Counted from the stretch's first letter, positions 8,920 through 19,799 are shown. The stretch is 64,000 bases of DNA from Deltaproteobacteria bacterium (GCA_016214955.1 JACRMN010000012.1:62001-126000); one strand, 5' to 3'. Numbers and translations: made by a program. The notes: generated by a model not told the origin, from the sequence alone.

Positions 8920-10347
8920 ATGGTAGACAGACCGGCACTGGGAGCCAAGGTGAGGACCCTTCGTCGCCGCCGTGGCGTCTCCCAGGCGGCGCTGGCCGAC
9001 AAGCTCGGGGTCAGCGCCAGCTACCTCAACCTCATCGAGCACGGGAAGCGGCCGCTGCCTTCGCCGCTGCTCCTCAAGCTGGCCGAGGTGCTGGAGCTCG
9101 ACCTCAAGGAGCTCTCCTCCGGCGGCGAGGCCCGCTCGGCCGCCGACCTCATGGAGCTCTTCGGCGACCCGCTCTTCGACGGCCACGAGCTCGCCGCCGC
9201 CGAGGTCCGCGACCTGGCCCACGGCAGCCCGGGCGTGGCCCGCGCGGTGGTGGCCCTCTACCACGCCTACCGCGGCGCCAAGGAGGCGGCCACCACGCTG
9301 GCGGCGCGCATCAGCGAGGGCGGCGTCTCCGAGCTCGACTCCCGGCTGCCCACCGAGGAGGTCTCGGACCTCATCCAGCGCCACATGAACTGGTTCCCGG
9401 AGCTGGAGGAGGGGGCGGAGCGGCTCTGGCGCGACGCCCGGCTCGAGGCGGCCAACCTGCAGGAGGCCCTCTCCGCCTGGCTGCTGCGCGAGCACGGCGT
9501 GCAGGTGCGGGTGGAGCACGCCCACGACATGGGCCGGGCGGTGCGCCGCTTCGACCGCGAGCGGCGCGTGCTCACCCTCTCCGAGGTGCTGCGGCGCGGC
9601 AGCCGCAACTTCCAGCTCGCATACCAGATCGGCCTCCTCACCCAGGGGGCGGCGCTCGATCGGCACGCCGCCGACCCGCACCTCACCAGCGCCGAGTCGC
9701 GGGCGCTCTCGCGGGTGGCGCTCGCCAACTACTTCGCGGCCGCGGTGCTGCTCCCCTACGGGCCCTTCCTGGAGGCGGCGCGGGAGGAGCGCAACGACGT
9801 CGAGCTGCTGGGCCACCGCTTCCGCGCCAGCTTCGAGCAGACATGCCACCGGCTCACCACGCTGCGGCGCCCCGGCGCCGAGGGCGTGCCCTTCCACATG
9901 GTGCGCATCGACATCGCCGGCAACATCTCCAAGCACTTCAGCTGCTCCGACCTGCGCTTCCCGCGCTTCGGCGGCATGTGCGCCCGAGGGGCCCTCTTCG
10001 GCTGCTTCATGACGCCGGGCATGATCCGCACCCAGCTCTCGGAGATGCCCGACGGCACCCGCACCTTCTGGGTGGCCCGCACCGTGCGCCGGGAGAGCGG
10101 CGGCTTCCACGCCCCGCGCACCGTCCACGCCCTGGCGCTGGGGTGCGAGCTCCAGGACGCGAAGCGGCTGGTCTACGCCGACGGCGTGGACCTGGAGTCG
10201 CGCGAGGCGCTGGTGCAGGTGGGGCCCACCTGCCGGCTCTGCGACCGCATGGACTGCGAGCAGCGCGCCTTCCCGCCGCTGCAGCACCGGCTGCAGATCC
10301 ACGAGGACGTGCGGGGCGTCTCCTTCTACGCGCCGGTGGAGGAGTAG
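8920..10347 (+). CDS. XRE-family regulator with DUF2083, likely glyoxylate-shunt regulator
   Basis: A 475-residue protein. Residues 9-65 are a Cro/CI helix-turn-helix (VSQAALADKLGVSASYLNLIEHGKR). An IrrE/DUF955-like middle region follows, and a C-terminal DUF2083 domain with a conserved cysteine set (CRLCDRMDCEQRAFPP near residue 440). This is the architecture of RamB, PrpC-regulating and ScfR-type regulators that control acetate, propionate or short-chain fatty-acid metabolism, known family knowledge. AGGAG at 8907-8911 supports the ATG at 8920. It is divergent from aceBA across an AT-rich region with dyads, so it is inferred to control the shunt and itself. An acyl-CoA or similar effector is possible but not shown. 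Confidence 0.88.
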   Translation: MVDRPALGAKVRTLRRRRGVSQAALADKLGVSASYLNLIEHGKRPLPSPLLLKLAEVLELDLKELSSGGEARSAADLMELFGDPLFDGHELAAAEVRDLAHGSPGVARAVVALYHAYRGAKEAATTLAARISEGGVSELDSRLPTEEVSDLIQRHMNWFPELEEGAERLWRDARLEAANLQEALSAWLLREHGVQVRVEHAHDMGRAVRRFDRERRVLTLSEVLRRGSRNFQLAYQIGLLTQGAALDRHAADPHLTSAESRALSRVALANYFAAAVLLPYGPFLEAAREERNDVELLGHRFRASFEQTCHRLTTLRRPGAEGVPFHMVRIDIAGNISKHFSCSDLRFPRFGGMCARGALFGCFMTPGMIRTQLSEMPDGTRTFWVARTVRRESGGFHAPRTVHALALGCELQDAKRLVYADGVDLESREALVQVGPTCRLCDRMDCEQRAFPPLQHRLQIHEDVRGVSFYAPVEE

Positions 10348-10473
10348 AGCGGCAGCGCCTGCGCTGGCCCCCCCCGCCTCGCGGCTCGCGGGATGGGCTG
10401 GGTTGCGCCTGCGCTGGCCGCGCCTCGCGCCTCGGCGGGCCGGGGCTTCGACGCGCGCTGCCGACCCCCTCGG

Positions 10474-11055
10474 CTACGGGCAGATCCTGTAGCAGGCGGC
10501 CGGGTCGATCGTGTCACCGCAGCTCTTGTACGGAGCAGCGCAGTGACAGTGCTTGTCCGAGCCACAGTACATGTGCGCGCCGATGGAGCATGTCCCGCAG
10601 CTGTAGGTCCCGCCACATCCGTCGGGAGCCGTTCCGCACGTCGCAGCACCGCACGCCTGGGCCTTGGGAGTGGGAACGCAGGCGGGCTCGCACCTGTTCA
10701 GGTCTCCGTTGCAGACTTGCCCGGCTGGGCACGCGTAGCAGTGACTGCCGATCCCCGTCGCGTTGCCCGCCGAGCACATCTCGCCGCAGCAGGTGAAGAG
10801 GATGGTCTTCCCAGTTTGCTGGCACCCGTCGCTCGAGCACTCGGAGGCACCAAACGTGATCGCCACGTTCATGTTCCCCCCGCAGTAGTAAGAGATCTCA
10901 CCGGCCTGGTCGTCGCATGCGCAACTGCTCGTCGAGCACGACGAGGGATAGCAGGCCACCGCCGCTTGGGCCCGCGCATCGTTCGGCCGCTCTCCCGCAC
11001 CGCCACAGGCGAGCAGGCCAGCAGCTGCCACCAGAAGTCCCAGCGATCGCGTCAT
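10474..11055 (-). CDS. cysteine-rich lipoprotein
   Basis: A 193-residue protein starting at ATG 11055, preceded by AAGGAG. SLGLLVAAAGLLAC is a lipoprotein signal with the acylated cysteine at residue 17. The mature part has about 26 more cysteines, many in short repeats (SSCSTSSCAC, GCGGTYSCGTC, HCHC), like the disulfide-rich repeat domains of myxobacterial and other delta-proteobacterial surface proteins. Its base composition is visibly less GC-rich than its neighbours. No enzyme motif. A longer start 13 codons upstream lacks a ribosome site. Likely an outer-membrane or surface-exposed structural or adhesive protein; function unknown. Confidence 0.75.
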   Translation of the reverse strand: MTRSLGLLVAAAGLLACGGAGERPNDARAQAAVACYPSSCSTSSCACDDQAGEISYYCGGNMNVAITFGASECSSDGCQQTGKTILFTCCGEMCSAGNATGIGSHCYACPAGQVCNGDLNRCEPACVPTPKAQACGAATCGTAPDGCGGTYSCGTCSIGAHMYCGSDKHCHCAAPYKSCGDTIDPAACYRICP

Positions 11056-11252
11056 GTGTCGGCTCCTTGTTCGTCGGGTGCACGGAGAGCGCATTCAGGA
11101 CGATTCGTGAACTCCTCCGCGCGTGTACTCCTCCTCGTCACGGCGGTACAAGTGACCACCTTGGAGCCCTCCCAGGGAGGGACACCCGCTCGCAGCCCTG
11201 GCGCAGCCCGGCCACTTGCGTCGTAGCTGCCGTGCCGCTTCCCCCCTCCCCC
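11056..11252. other. non-coding gap between two minus-strand genes
   Basis: About 200 bases without a supported gene. It holds the upstream region of the Cys-rich lipoprotein. A 15-base palindrome CCCTCCC-A-GGGAGGG sits at 11167-11181, roughly mid-gap, and a C-rich run is at 11233-11252 just after the kinase stop. No clear promoter hexamers were seen. Confidence 0.4.
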
Positions 11253-13169
11253 CTACCCCCCCGGCACCGGCGTGTGGCGCGCGCCGGGCACCAGCCTCTG
11301 CTCGGCGAGGAGCAGCTGCTCCACGTCGAGGGGCTTCTCCAGCACCGGCTGCGGCTGGTTGGCGAGGAACCGCCGGGTCTCGGCGTTCACCGCGCCGCCG
11401 GTGAGGAAGATCATCCGCGCCGCCGTCGCCGGGCGCAGGCGCGTGAGCTCGGCGTGGAGCCGGGCGCCGCCGCCGCCGGGCATCACCAGGTCGCAGAGGA
11501 CGAGGTCGAAGCGCTCCTCGGAGAGGCGCCGCAGCGCCTCCTCCACCGAGAAGGCCAGGGTCACCTGGTAGCGCTTCTCCAGGAGCCGCCGCAGCGAGGA
11601 GAGCACCGCCGGCTCGTCGTCCACCACCAGGAGCCGGCGCGGCCCTCCCGCCGGCGGGCCCAGGAGCCGCAGGGAGCCCGTGTCCTCGTCGGCCGCCCGC
11701 GGCGGCGGCGGCTCGCTGGCGTCGAGCTCCACCGCCGCCTGGGTGCCGTGGCCCGGCCGGCTGGTGACCCGCAGCTCGCCGCCCAGGCTGGCCACCAGGC
11801 CGCGGGAGACGGCCAGCCCCAGGCCGGCGCCGGCGCCGAAGGCCCGGGTGCTGTAGTAGGGCTCGAAGAGGTGGCGCAGCGCCTCCTCGGTGAAGCCGGC
11901 GCCGTTGTCCTCCACCCAGAGCCGCACCCGCGCCCCCTCCCGCTCGCCGCGCAGCACCACCTGCCCGTCCCGCTTGCCCGGGGGGATGGCCTGGACGCCG
12001 TTGGCCACCAGGTGGCCGACCACGTGGGAGAGGGCCCGCTCCTGGCCGAGCGCGAAGAGGGCCGAGGGCACCAGGTCCACCACCCGCACCCGGCTGCCGA
12101 AGCGGGCCACGGCCGCCCGCACCGCCGCCTCGCTCACCGCCGCCAGCGAGACCGGCACCCGCTCCTCGGGCAGGGACATCGCGGCGCGGCCGGCGTCGAG
12201 GAGCTGGCGGACGGTGCGCGCCACCCGGTCCATCGACTCGCGCGACTCGCGGGCGGCATCGCGGGTGTCGCGGGGCGCGCCGCTGGCCTCGAGGTGGCCC
12301 TGGATGAACTCCAGGTTGGCGGCCACCGCCGCGGTGGGGTTGTTGAGCTCGTGGGCGATGCCGGCGGCCAGCTGTCCCAGCGCCGCCAGCTTCTCGCTGC
12401 GGTGCAGCGCCTCCTGCGTCTTGCCGAGCTGGGCGGAGCGCTCCTCCACCTGGGCCGCCAGCGTGGCCTGCAGCGCCAGCAGCGCGGTGGCGTCGGCCGA
12501 GAAGCGGGCCACCAGCACGTAGCCGACTCCGACGATGGGCACCAGGAAGGCGAAGTCGAGCAGGTAGGGGGTGTGGAGCAGGCCGACGGTCACCAGCACG
12601 TCGTGGCTCCCCATGAGCACGATGGCGAAGAGCGCCGCCAGCGCCACGCCGGCGGTGCGGGCGCTGGTGGTGCCGCGCCGCAGCGCCAGCAGGAAGTGCC
12701 AGGCGACGTGGCCGCCGGAGAGGACGTAGAGCCCCATGACGGCCAGACCGGCGCGGGTGGGGCGCAGGTCGAGGTAGCGGGTGCCGGCCACCTCGTGCCA
12801 GTCCAGCTCGCCGGAGTAGACCAGCCCGGGCCAGAGGGCGAGCAGGGCCGCCGCCAGGGTGGCGCCGACGACGATGCGGAGCACGGGGCCGCGCCGCAGC
12901 TGGAGCGTGTGCCAGGCGTACCGGTGCCAGGCCACCACGTGGAGCCCGAGCAGCAGGATCTGGACGCGGGCCCACAGGTGGGCCGAGGCCTCGGCCACCG
13001 GCAAGGACCAGTGGACGTTGGTGGCGGCCGCCAGGCCGGCGGTGAGCGCCACGGCGGCGAAAGGGCGCTCCTCCTCGAGGCCCGGCGCGCGGGCGATGAA
13101 GTGGACGAGGAGGGCCAGGCCGATCCCGAGGGAGGCGCTGGCCACGGCGAAGCCTGCGGCGAAGTTCAT
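11253..13169 (-). CDS. 7TM hybrid sensor histidine kinase
   Basis: A 638-residue hybrid kinase. Seven hydrophobic segments span about residues 1-220, a 7TM-type sensory N-terminus. A short coiled segment leads to the HisKA dimerisation domain with the phospho-acceptor His273 in GIAHELNNPTAA. A HATPase domain follows with VEDNGAGF and GAGLGLAVSRGLV. The C-terminus (about 510-630) is a receiver domain: LLVVDDEPAV, phospho-acceptor Asp560 in LCDLVMPG, and the conserved Lys in VLEKPLD. No separate response regulator or output gene is adjacent, so the output partner must be encoded elsewhere. The sensed signal is unknown. Confidence 0.92.
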   Translation of the reverse strand: MNFAAGFAVASASLGIGLALLVHFIARAPGLEEERPFAAVALTAGLAAATNVHWSLPVAEASAHLWARVQILLLGLHVVAWHRYAWHTLQLRRGPVLRIVVGATLAAALLALWPGLVYSGELDWHEVAGTRYLDLRPTRAGLAVMGLYVLSGGHVAWHFLLALRRGTTSARTAGVALAALFAIVLMGSHDVLVTVGLLHTPYLLDFAFLVPIVGVGYVLVARFSADATALLALQATLAAQVEERSAQLGKTQEALHRSEKLAALGQLAAGIAHELNNPTAAVAANLEFIQGHLEASGAPRDTRDAARESRESMDRVARTVRQLLDAGRAAMSLPEERVPVSLAAVSEAAVRAAVARFGSRVRVVDLVPSALFALGQERALSHVVGHLVANGVQAIPPGKRDGQVVLRGEREGARVRLWVEDNGAGFTEEALRHLFEPYYSTRAFGAGAGLGLAVSRGLVASLGGELRVTSRPGHGTQAAVELDASEPPPPRAADEDTGSLRLLGPPAGGPRRLLVVDDEPAVLSSLRRLLEKRYQVTLAFSVEEALRRLSEERFDLVLCDLVMPGGGGARLHAELTRLRPATAARMIFLTGGAVNAETRRFLANQPQPVLEKPLDVEQLLLAEQRLVPGARHTPVPGG

Positions 13170-13201
13170 CCGCCCGACAGGCTAGCACCCGCAGCGAACG
13201 T

Positions 13202-13804
13202 TCAGGAGGGGGTCGCTCCCGCGGCCGCCTCCAGCTCCCAGAAGGCCATGGGGGAGGAGGACGACACCCACAGCCCGGCGCCCACCTGCCGGAACCAGGG
13301 GCGCAGCCGCACCCGGTACCAGGCCCCGCTCCGGGCGTGGATGGCGACGTCGGTGCGGCCCGGATCGGCCACCTCGGCGAGGTCGCGCAGCGTCAGCGCC
13401 TCCAGGTAGAGCAGCCCGCGGCAGGCGCTGCCGAGGTGGGCGATGGCGGCCTCGGCCTCGCGGGCGTCGAGGTAGGGGAGGACGCCCTGGCACACCACCA
13501 GGTCGTAGCGGCCCGGCGGGCGCCAGCGGGCGATGTCCCGCCGCTCGTGGCCGTACCGCTCGCAGGCGTAGGGGGAGACGTCCACCGAGCGGTAGCGGGC
13601 GGCGGGCCGGTGGCGGCGGAACCAGTCGCGCCACAGGCCCGGCCCGGCGCCGACGTCGAGGATGCGGCGCAGCGGCAGGCCGAGCCAGGCGGCGTAGCCG
13701 TCCACGGCCCGGCACAGGTGGGCCACCTCGCGCGCCGAGTGGACGCGGGAGCGGCCGCGGTAGTGGCGCCGGTAGTAGGCGGCGTCGAAGCGGTGGTGGC
13801 TCAT
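13202..13804 (-). CDS. class I SAM-dependent methyltransferase
   Basis: A 200-residue protein starting at ATG 13804. The SAM-binding motif I is RILDVGAGPGLWRDWF (about residues 47-62), the acidic motif II is YRSVDVSPYACERYG, and DLVVCQGVLPYLD fits the post-motif segment, so this is a Rossmann-fold methyltransferase. The substrate cannot be predicted. It is divergent from the transglutaminase-like lipoprotein gene with only 57 bases between starts. The same frame stays open far upstream, but residues above this start are compositionally biased and not homologous to anything. Confidence 0.85.
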   Translation of the reverse strand: MSHHRFDAAYYRRHYRGRSRVHSAREVAHLCRAVDGYAAWLGLPLRRILDVGAGPGLWRDWFRRHRPAARYRSVDVSPYACERYGHERRDIARWRPPGRYDLVVCQGVLPYLDAREAEAAIAHLGSACRGLLYLEALTLRDLAEVADPGRTDVAIHARSGAWYRVRLRPWFRQVGAGLWVSSSSPMAFWELEAAAGATPS

Positions 13805-13861
13805 CGGCGCCGATGGTGCCGAGGCGCGGCCCGCGGGGCCAGTTTCTGGTAGATAGCGCGG

Positions 13862-15505
<1,644 letters not shown>

Positions 15506-15608
15506 GCCGCGCGATATCGGCGATCCGCGCCCGGGCCGCTTGGAGGGCTCGCCCCCGAGGCCCTACGATGGCGGCTCGACCGGGGGGAGGAAGCAGGGAA
15601 TCGTGCGG

Positions 15609-16805
15609 ATGTCTGCGCGCCGTTTGCCAGCGCTCGTGCTGTGCCTCGCCGCCGCGGCGGCAGTCGCGCCCGGGGAGGCCCGCAGCCAGCAGCGCGCCGG
15701 CATCACCTCCGGCGAGATCGTCCTCGGCCAGGCCGCCGCCTACTCCGGCACCAACAAGGAGCTGGGGCGGCAGATGAAGATCGGCGTCGAGACCGCCTTC
15801 CTGGCGGTGAACGAGGCTGGCGGCGTCCACGGCCGCATGCTGCGCCTGCTGGCGGCCGACCACGGCAACGTCCCCCCCAAGGCCCTCGAGATCGTGAAGG
15901 GGATGGTGGAGGGGAAGAAGGTCTTCGCCTTCGTGGGCAACACCGGCTCGGCGGCGGTGGAGGCCTACCTCGACTGGCTGGTGGACCAGAAGGTGATCCT
16001 CTTCGGCTCCCTCTCCGGCGCCCCCTTCCTGCGCAACGACCCGCCCGACCGCTACATCTTCAACTTCCGCGCCTCGTACCCCGAGGAGGCGGCCGCCGCG
16101 GTGCGCTACCTGGTGGGCGTGCGCCGCATCCCGGCCACCGAGATCGCCTACTTCGCCCAGGACGACGCCTACGGCGAGGCCGGCTGGAAGGGCATGGCCT
16201 GGCAGCTGCGCCGCTACGGCATCGACCCGAGCCTGGTGATCCGCACCTCGGTGAAGCGCAACACCGTCGACGTCGCCGAGGCGGTGAAGCGCATCCAGGC
16301 GGCGGGCCCCCGGGTGAAGGCGGTGGTCTGCTTCAGCACCCACAAGCCGGTGGCCAAGTTCGTCGAGAAGCTGGGCGGGCAGGGGATGGTCTTCACCAAC
16401 GCCTCGGCGGTGGAGGCCCAGGACCTGGCCGACGACCTCAAGGGGCTGGGGCCGCGCTTCATGCAGAACATGGTCCTCACCCAGGTGGTGCCGGTGCCCA
16501 CCTCGCGCGCCACGGTGGTGCTGCGCTACCAGGAGCAGCTCAGGCGCTACCACCCCGCCGAGCGGCCCGACTTCCTCTCGCTGCAGGGGTGGCTCTCGGC
16601 CCAGCTCTTCATCGAGGGGCTGCGCCGGGCCGGGCCCGAGCCCGACACCGAGAAGCTGGTGGAGGCGCTGGAGACCATCCGCAACCACGACATCGGCATC
16701 GGGGTGGCCATCTCCTTCGGCCCCTCGGAGCACCAGGGCTCGCACAAGGTCTGGGGGCTCCAGCTCGAGCCCTCCGGCGCCTGGACGCCCATCGACCTGG
16801 AGTGA
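15609..16805 (+). CDS. branched-chain amino-acid-type ABC substrate-binding protein (orphan)
   Basis: A 398-residue periplasmic binding protein of the LivJ/Peripla_BP_6 type. It has a signal peptide (MSARRLPALVLCLAAAAAVA, cleaved near residue 25), then the typical opening GITSGEIVLGQAAAYSG. The two-lobe fold is evident from GRMLRLLAADHGNVPPKALE and the hinge segments. Relatives bind branched-chain amino acids, amides, short fatty or aromatic acids. No permease or ATPase gene is adjacent, so it either serves a distant transporter or works as a signalling sensor. GTG at 15603 is an alternative start six bases upstream, nearer the GGAGG at 15586-15590. Confidence 0.88.
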   Translation: MSARRLPALVLCLAAAAAVAPGEARSQQRAGITSGEIVLGQAAAYSGTNKELGRQMKIGVETAFLAVNEAGGVHGRMLRLLAADHGNVPPKALEIVKGMVEGKKVFAFVGNTGSAAVEAYLDWLVDQKVILFGSLSGAPFLRNDPPDRYIFNFRASYPEEAAAAVRYLVGVRRIPATEIAYFAQDDAYGEAGWKGMAWQLRRYGIDPSLVIRTSVKRNTVDVAEAVKRIQAAGPRVKAVVCFSTHKPVAKFVEKLGGQGMVFTNASAVEAQDLADDLKGLGPRFMQNMVLTQVVPVPTSRATVVLRYQEQLRRYHPAERPDFLSLQGWLSAQLFIEGLRRAGPEPDTEKLVEALETIRNHDIGIGVAISFGPSEHQGSHKVWGLQLEPSGAWTPIDLE

Positions 16806-16871
16806 ACCCTTGACGGGGGCGGCCCGGCCGTCCTTTCATGCGGCCCTCTCCCGCCCTGCCCCGGAGCGCCC

Positions 16872-17279
16872 ATGACCGGACTCGACCACGTCGCCATCCT
16901 CGTCGCCGACCTCGACGAGGCGGTGAAGCTCTTCCGCGACACCTACGGCCTGGCCGAGCCGGAGATCGAGCACGTCCCCACCGAGAAGGTGAGGGTGGCC
17001 ATCTTCGGCCACGGCGCCGGCCGCATCGAGCTGGTCTCGCCGGCCGGCGACGACAGCCCCATGAAGAAGGCGCTGGAGAAGCGGGGCGAGGGGCTGCACC
17101 ACATCTGCATCGAGGTGCCCGACATCCTCGCCGCCATGGCCGGCCTCCGGGCCTCCGGGGCGCCGCTCCTCGACGAGAAGCCCAGGCCCGGCGCCGGCGG
17201 GGCCCAGGTGGCCTTCGTCCACCCCAAGGGCTCGAACGGCGTGCTGGTGGAGCTCCGCCAGGGCCCGAAGCACCCGTAG
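16872..17279 (+). CDS. mce: methylmalonyl-CoA epimerase
   Basis: A 135-residue vicinal-oxygen-chelate protein. It interconverts the (R) and (S) forms of methylmalonyl-CoA in propionate and odd-chain metabolism. The two beta-alpha-beta-beta-beta modules start at LDHVAILVADLDEAVKLF and LHHICIEVPDI. The metal ligands expected in this family (His near residue 5, His of HHIC, Glu of VELR) are present, as is the family stretch VAFVHPKGSNGVLVEL. The length is typical. It is followed by a hairpin at 17311-17340. Methylmalonyl-CoA mutase is not in the window. Confidence 0.94.
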   Translation: MTGLDHVAILVADLDEAVKLFRDTYGLAEPEIEHVPTEKVRVAIFGHGAGRIELVSPAGDDSPMKKALEKRGEGLHHICIEVPDILAAMAGLRASGAPLLDEKPRPGAGGAQVAFVHPKGSNGVLVELRQGPKHP

Positions 17280-17310
17280 GCCGAGGCCGCCGCCCGCGGC
17301 CGACCGCGGA

Positions 17311-17340
17311 CCCCGCAGGCGACTCGCTCGCCCTGCGGGG
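17311..17340 (+). terminator. hairpin after mce
   Basis: CCCCGCAGGCGA and TCGCCCTGCGGGG form a 12-base stem with one bulged C and a 5-base loop, 31 bases after the mce stop. No T-run follows. It is a plausible terminator or RNA 3-prime stabiliser. Confidence 0.5.
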
Positions 17341-17431
17341 CCTCCTTGACCGCTCCCCCGGGGGCGTGCTTCAAAGGCCGGTCTTCCGACAGCGATGGCG
17401 CACCCTTGCGCCCTCGCGCCGAGGTCCGACC

Positions 17432-19222
17432 ATGCAGAGGTTCCCGCTCGCCGCTCCCCTCCTGGCCCTGTGCCTGGCGCTCCCCGCGCCCGCCCTGGCC
17501 CAGAAGGCCGACAAGAAGGACGCCCCCGACGACGTCCAGGCGGCCATCCAGCGCGCGGTCGACAAGGCCAAGGCCGAGATCCGCGACGAGGTGCGCGCCG
17601 AGCTGCAGGGCCAGCAGTCGGCCCGCGAGTTCCTCGACGCCGGCAACGCCGCCGACAAGCCGCGCCTCGAGCTCCTCCAGCTCGACGGCTACCTGCGGGT
17701 GCGCGGCGATCTCCTCAACGACCTCTCGCTGCGCCGCCACAACGACCACTCCCTCGGCCCGGCCGCGGCGGCCCCCGCCGACCGGGGCGGCTACTACCTC
17801 TTCCCGCCGCCGCTCCACGACCCGCTCGGCCAGAGCACCCAGACCAGCGGCAACTTGCGGCTGCGGCTGGAGCCGGTGATCAACGTCTCGGAGCAGGTGC
17901 GCATCCTCGCCCAGATCGACCTCCTCGACGGCATCGTCCTGGGCTCGGGCCGCAGCGCCCAGAGCGCCAAGGACCAGCCCTGGTACGCGAGCAGCGTCCA
18001 GCCCCCGCTGGCCGGTTCCCACGGCATCGACCGCGACTCCCTCACCGTGAAGCGGGTCTGGGGCGAGGTGCAGACGCCGGTGGGCCTGCTCTCCTTCGGC
18101 CGCATGCCCTCGCAGTGGGGCATGGGCATCGTCGCCAACGCCGGCTCCGGCCTCGACGACGACCTGGGGGACAGCGTGGACCGGCTCCAGCTCGCCATCC
18201 CGCTGCGCCAGACCATGGTGGGCCCGCTGGTGCTGGTGCCCTACTACGACATCACCGGCTCGGGCCTGGTCTCGCAGAACCTGGGTGGCACCGGCCAGCC
18301 CTTCTCGGTGGACAAGGCCGACGAGTCCTGGACGATGGGGCTCAAGGCGGTGCGCATCGACACCGAGGAGGAGATGGCCCGCAAGCTGGCCCGCGGCGAG
18401 TCGAGCCTGAACTACGGCGGCCTCTACGGCTACTCGGTGCAGCACTACTCCAACTTCACGAGGACGGGCACGCCCGGCGACGGCGCCTCCACCACCGCGG
18501 TGGACACCATCAACACCGGCTACGCCGCCCACCGGCTCAGCCTCTGGGGCCGCTACCGCACCAAGCGGCTGCGCCTCGAGGCCGAGGTGGCCGGCGTCTA
18601 CGGCTCCATCGCCGACCCGCGCACCAGCGCCGCGACGGCCTCCCCCGGCGCGGTGGACATCCGCTCCTTCGGCGGCGCCTTCCAGACCGACTACCGGCCC
18701 AGCGACGGCAAGTGGCTGCTGGGGCTCGACCTCGGCTTCGCCAGCGGCGACCGGGCCCCGGGCCTGGGCAACCGCCCCGAGCGCGGCACCGCGCTGCCCG
18801 GCGCCATCGACGGCGCCCAGTTCGGCAACAACGACCTGGCCATCCGCAACTTCCGCTTCAACGCCGCCTACCGGGTGGACCAGATCCTCTGGCGCGAGCT
18901 GCTCGGCAACGTGACCGACGCCTGGTACCTGAAGCCCAGCGTCCGCTGGGACGTGCTGGAGGGGCTCTCGCTGCAGCTGGCCATCGTCTACTCGCAGGCC
19001 ATCTTCCGCACCTCCACCCCCTCGGGCCGGGCGCTGCCGCTGGGCCTGGAGAGCGACTTCACCATCCGCTACGCCTCGGACGACGGCTTCCACGCCTGGT
19101 TCACCTGGGCGATGCTCGAGCCGCTCGCCGGGCTCGGCTACCCAGTGGACTACGGCGTGGTCGACCTGCCGGGCCTGAAGCGGGCGCACGCATTGCGCAC
19201 CGGCCTGGCCATCAAGTTCTAG
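17432..19222 (+). CDS. outer-membrane beta-barrel protein, TIGR04551-like
   Basis: A 596-residue protein with a Sec signal (LLALCLALPAPALAQ, cleavage near residue 24). A short charged, probably coiled segment follows (about residues 25-70). The rest is alternating-hydrophobicity strands with many Trp/Tyr ends, such as LSLWGRYRTKRLRLEAEVAG and GKWLLGLDLGFASGD, ending in a terminal Phe (LRTGLAIKF) as expected for outer-membrane barrels. It resembles a family of myxobacterial outer-membrane proteins annotated as TIGR04551; this assignment is from memory. A role in transport or envelope structure is possible. It is monocistronic. Confidence 0.72.
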   Translation: MQRFPLAAPLLALCLALPAPALAQKADKKDAPDDVQAAIQRAVDKAKAEIRDEVRAELQGQQSAREFLDAGNAADKPRLELLQLDGYLRVRGDLLNDLSLRRHNDHSLGPAAAAPADRGGYYLFPPPLHDPLGQSTQTSGNLRLRLEPVINVSEQVRILAQIDLLDGIVLGSGRSAQSAKDQPWYASSVQPPLAGSHGIDRDSLTVKRVWGEVQTPVGLLSFGRMPSQWGMGIVANAGSGLDDDLGDSVDRLQLAIPLRQTMVGPLVLVPYYDITGSGLVSQNLGGTGQPFSVDKADESWTMGLKAVRIDTEEEMARKLARGESSLNYGGLYGYSVQHYSNFTRTGTPGDGASTTAVDTINTGYAAHRLSLWGRYRTKRLRLEAEVAGVYGSIADPRTSAATASPGAVDIRSFGGAFQTDYRPSDGKWLLGLDLGFASGDRAPGLGNRPERGTALPGAIDGAQFGNNDLAIRNFRFNAAYRVDQILWRELLGNVTDAWYLKPSVRWDVLEGLSLQLAIVYSQAIFRTSTPSGRALPLGLESDFTIRYASDDGFHAWFTWAMLEPLAGLGYPVDYGVVDLPGLKRAHALRTGLAIKF

Positions 19223-19270
19223 CTCGGCGAAGGGTCCCTGCCTGCGGGCGGCGGCCTCGCCGCTGCGCGG

Positions 19271-19675
19271 CTACCCGGTGACGGTCCGCACCTGGAAGCG
19301 CGGCTGCGCCTGGATGGCCTTCTTCACCGAGCACTGATCGGCCACCCGCACCAGCGCCTCGCGGTACTTCTCCGGGAACGAGGCCGGCACCTCGATGTCC
19401 AGGTCCACGCCGGCGAGGGCGCCGTCCTCGCCGTGGTGCACCCGCTCGCGGATGCGGATGCCCTCGGTGGGCAGCCCCCGCTTGGCGCAGAAGCCCTGCA
19501 CGAAGATGCCGGCGCAGGTGCCGATGGCCGCCAGGAAGAGCTCGAACGGGGAGGAGGCCGTGTCCTCGCCGCCGTTGCTCTCCGGCTGGTCGGTGCGGAC
19601 CAGGTGCTTGCCCACCTGTGCGTCCACGCGGCGTCCGCCGGGAAGGGTGACCAGGATCTCGCTCGTGCCGGACAT
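19271..19675 (-). CDS. OsmC-family protein
   Basis: A 134-residue OsmC/Ohr-fold protein. The family pattern SSPFELFLAAIGTCAGIFV places the first reactive cysteine at Cys54, and the second falls at Cys115 in VADQCSVKKAI. Cys63 is an extra cysteine. Ohr-type members reduce organic hydroperoxides with these two cysteines. YhfA-type members with the same spacing have no proven activity, and this sequence could be either. It is convergent with the barrel gene and divergent from sppA. Confidence 0.88.
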   Translation of the reverse strand: MSGTSEILVTLPGGRRVDAQVGKHLVRTDQPESNGGEDTASSPFELFLAAIGTCAGIFVQGFCAKRGLPTEGIRIRERVHHGEDGALAGVDLDIEVPASFPEKYREALVRVADQCSVKKAIQAQPRFQVRTVTG

Positions 19676-19799
19676 GGGCGCTCCGTGTGCTGGGGGTAGT
19701 GGGTCCGCACGGTGGGAGCCGGAAGATTCGCCACGGGTTCAGGTGGGGCGTTGAAGGACGGCCGGGGGCGGCCTACAACATGCGGCCGGAGGCCTCTCC

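Noticed and set aside
15609-16805. Complete ABC transporter
   Set aside because: Only the binding protein is present. Adjacent genes are a transglutaminase-like protein and methylmalonyl-CoA epimerase.
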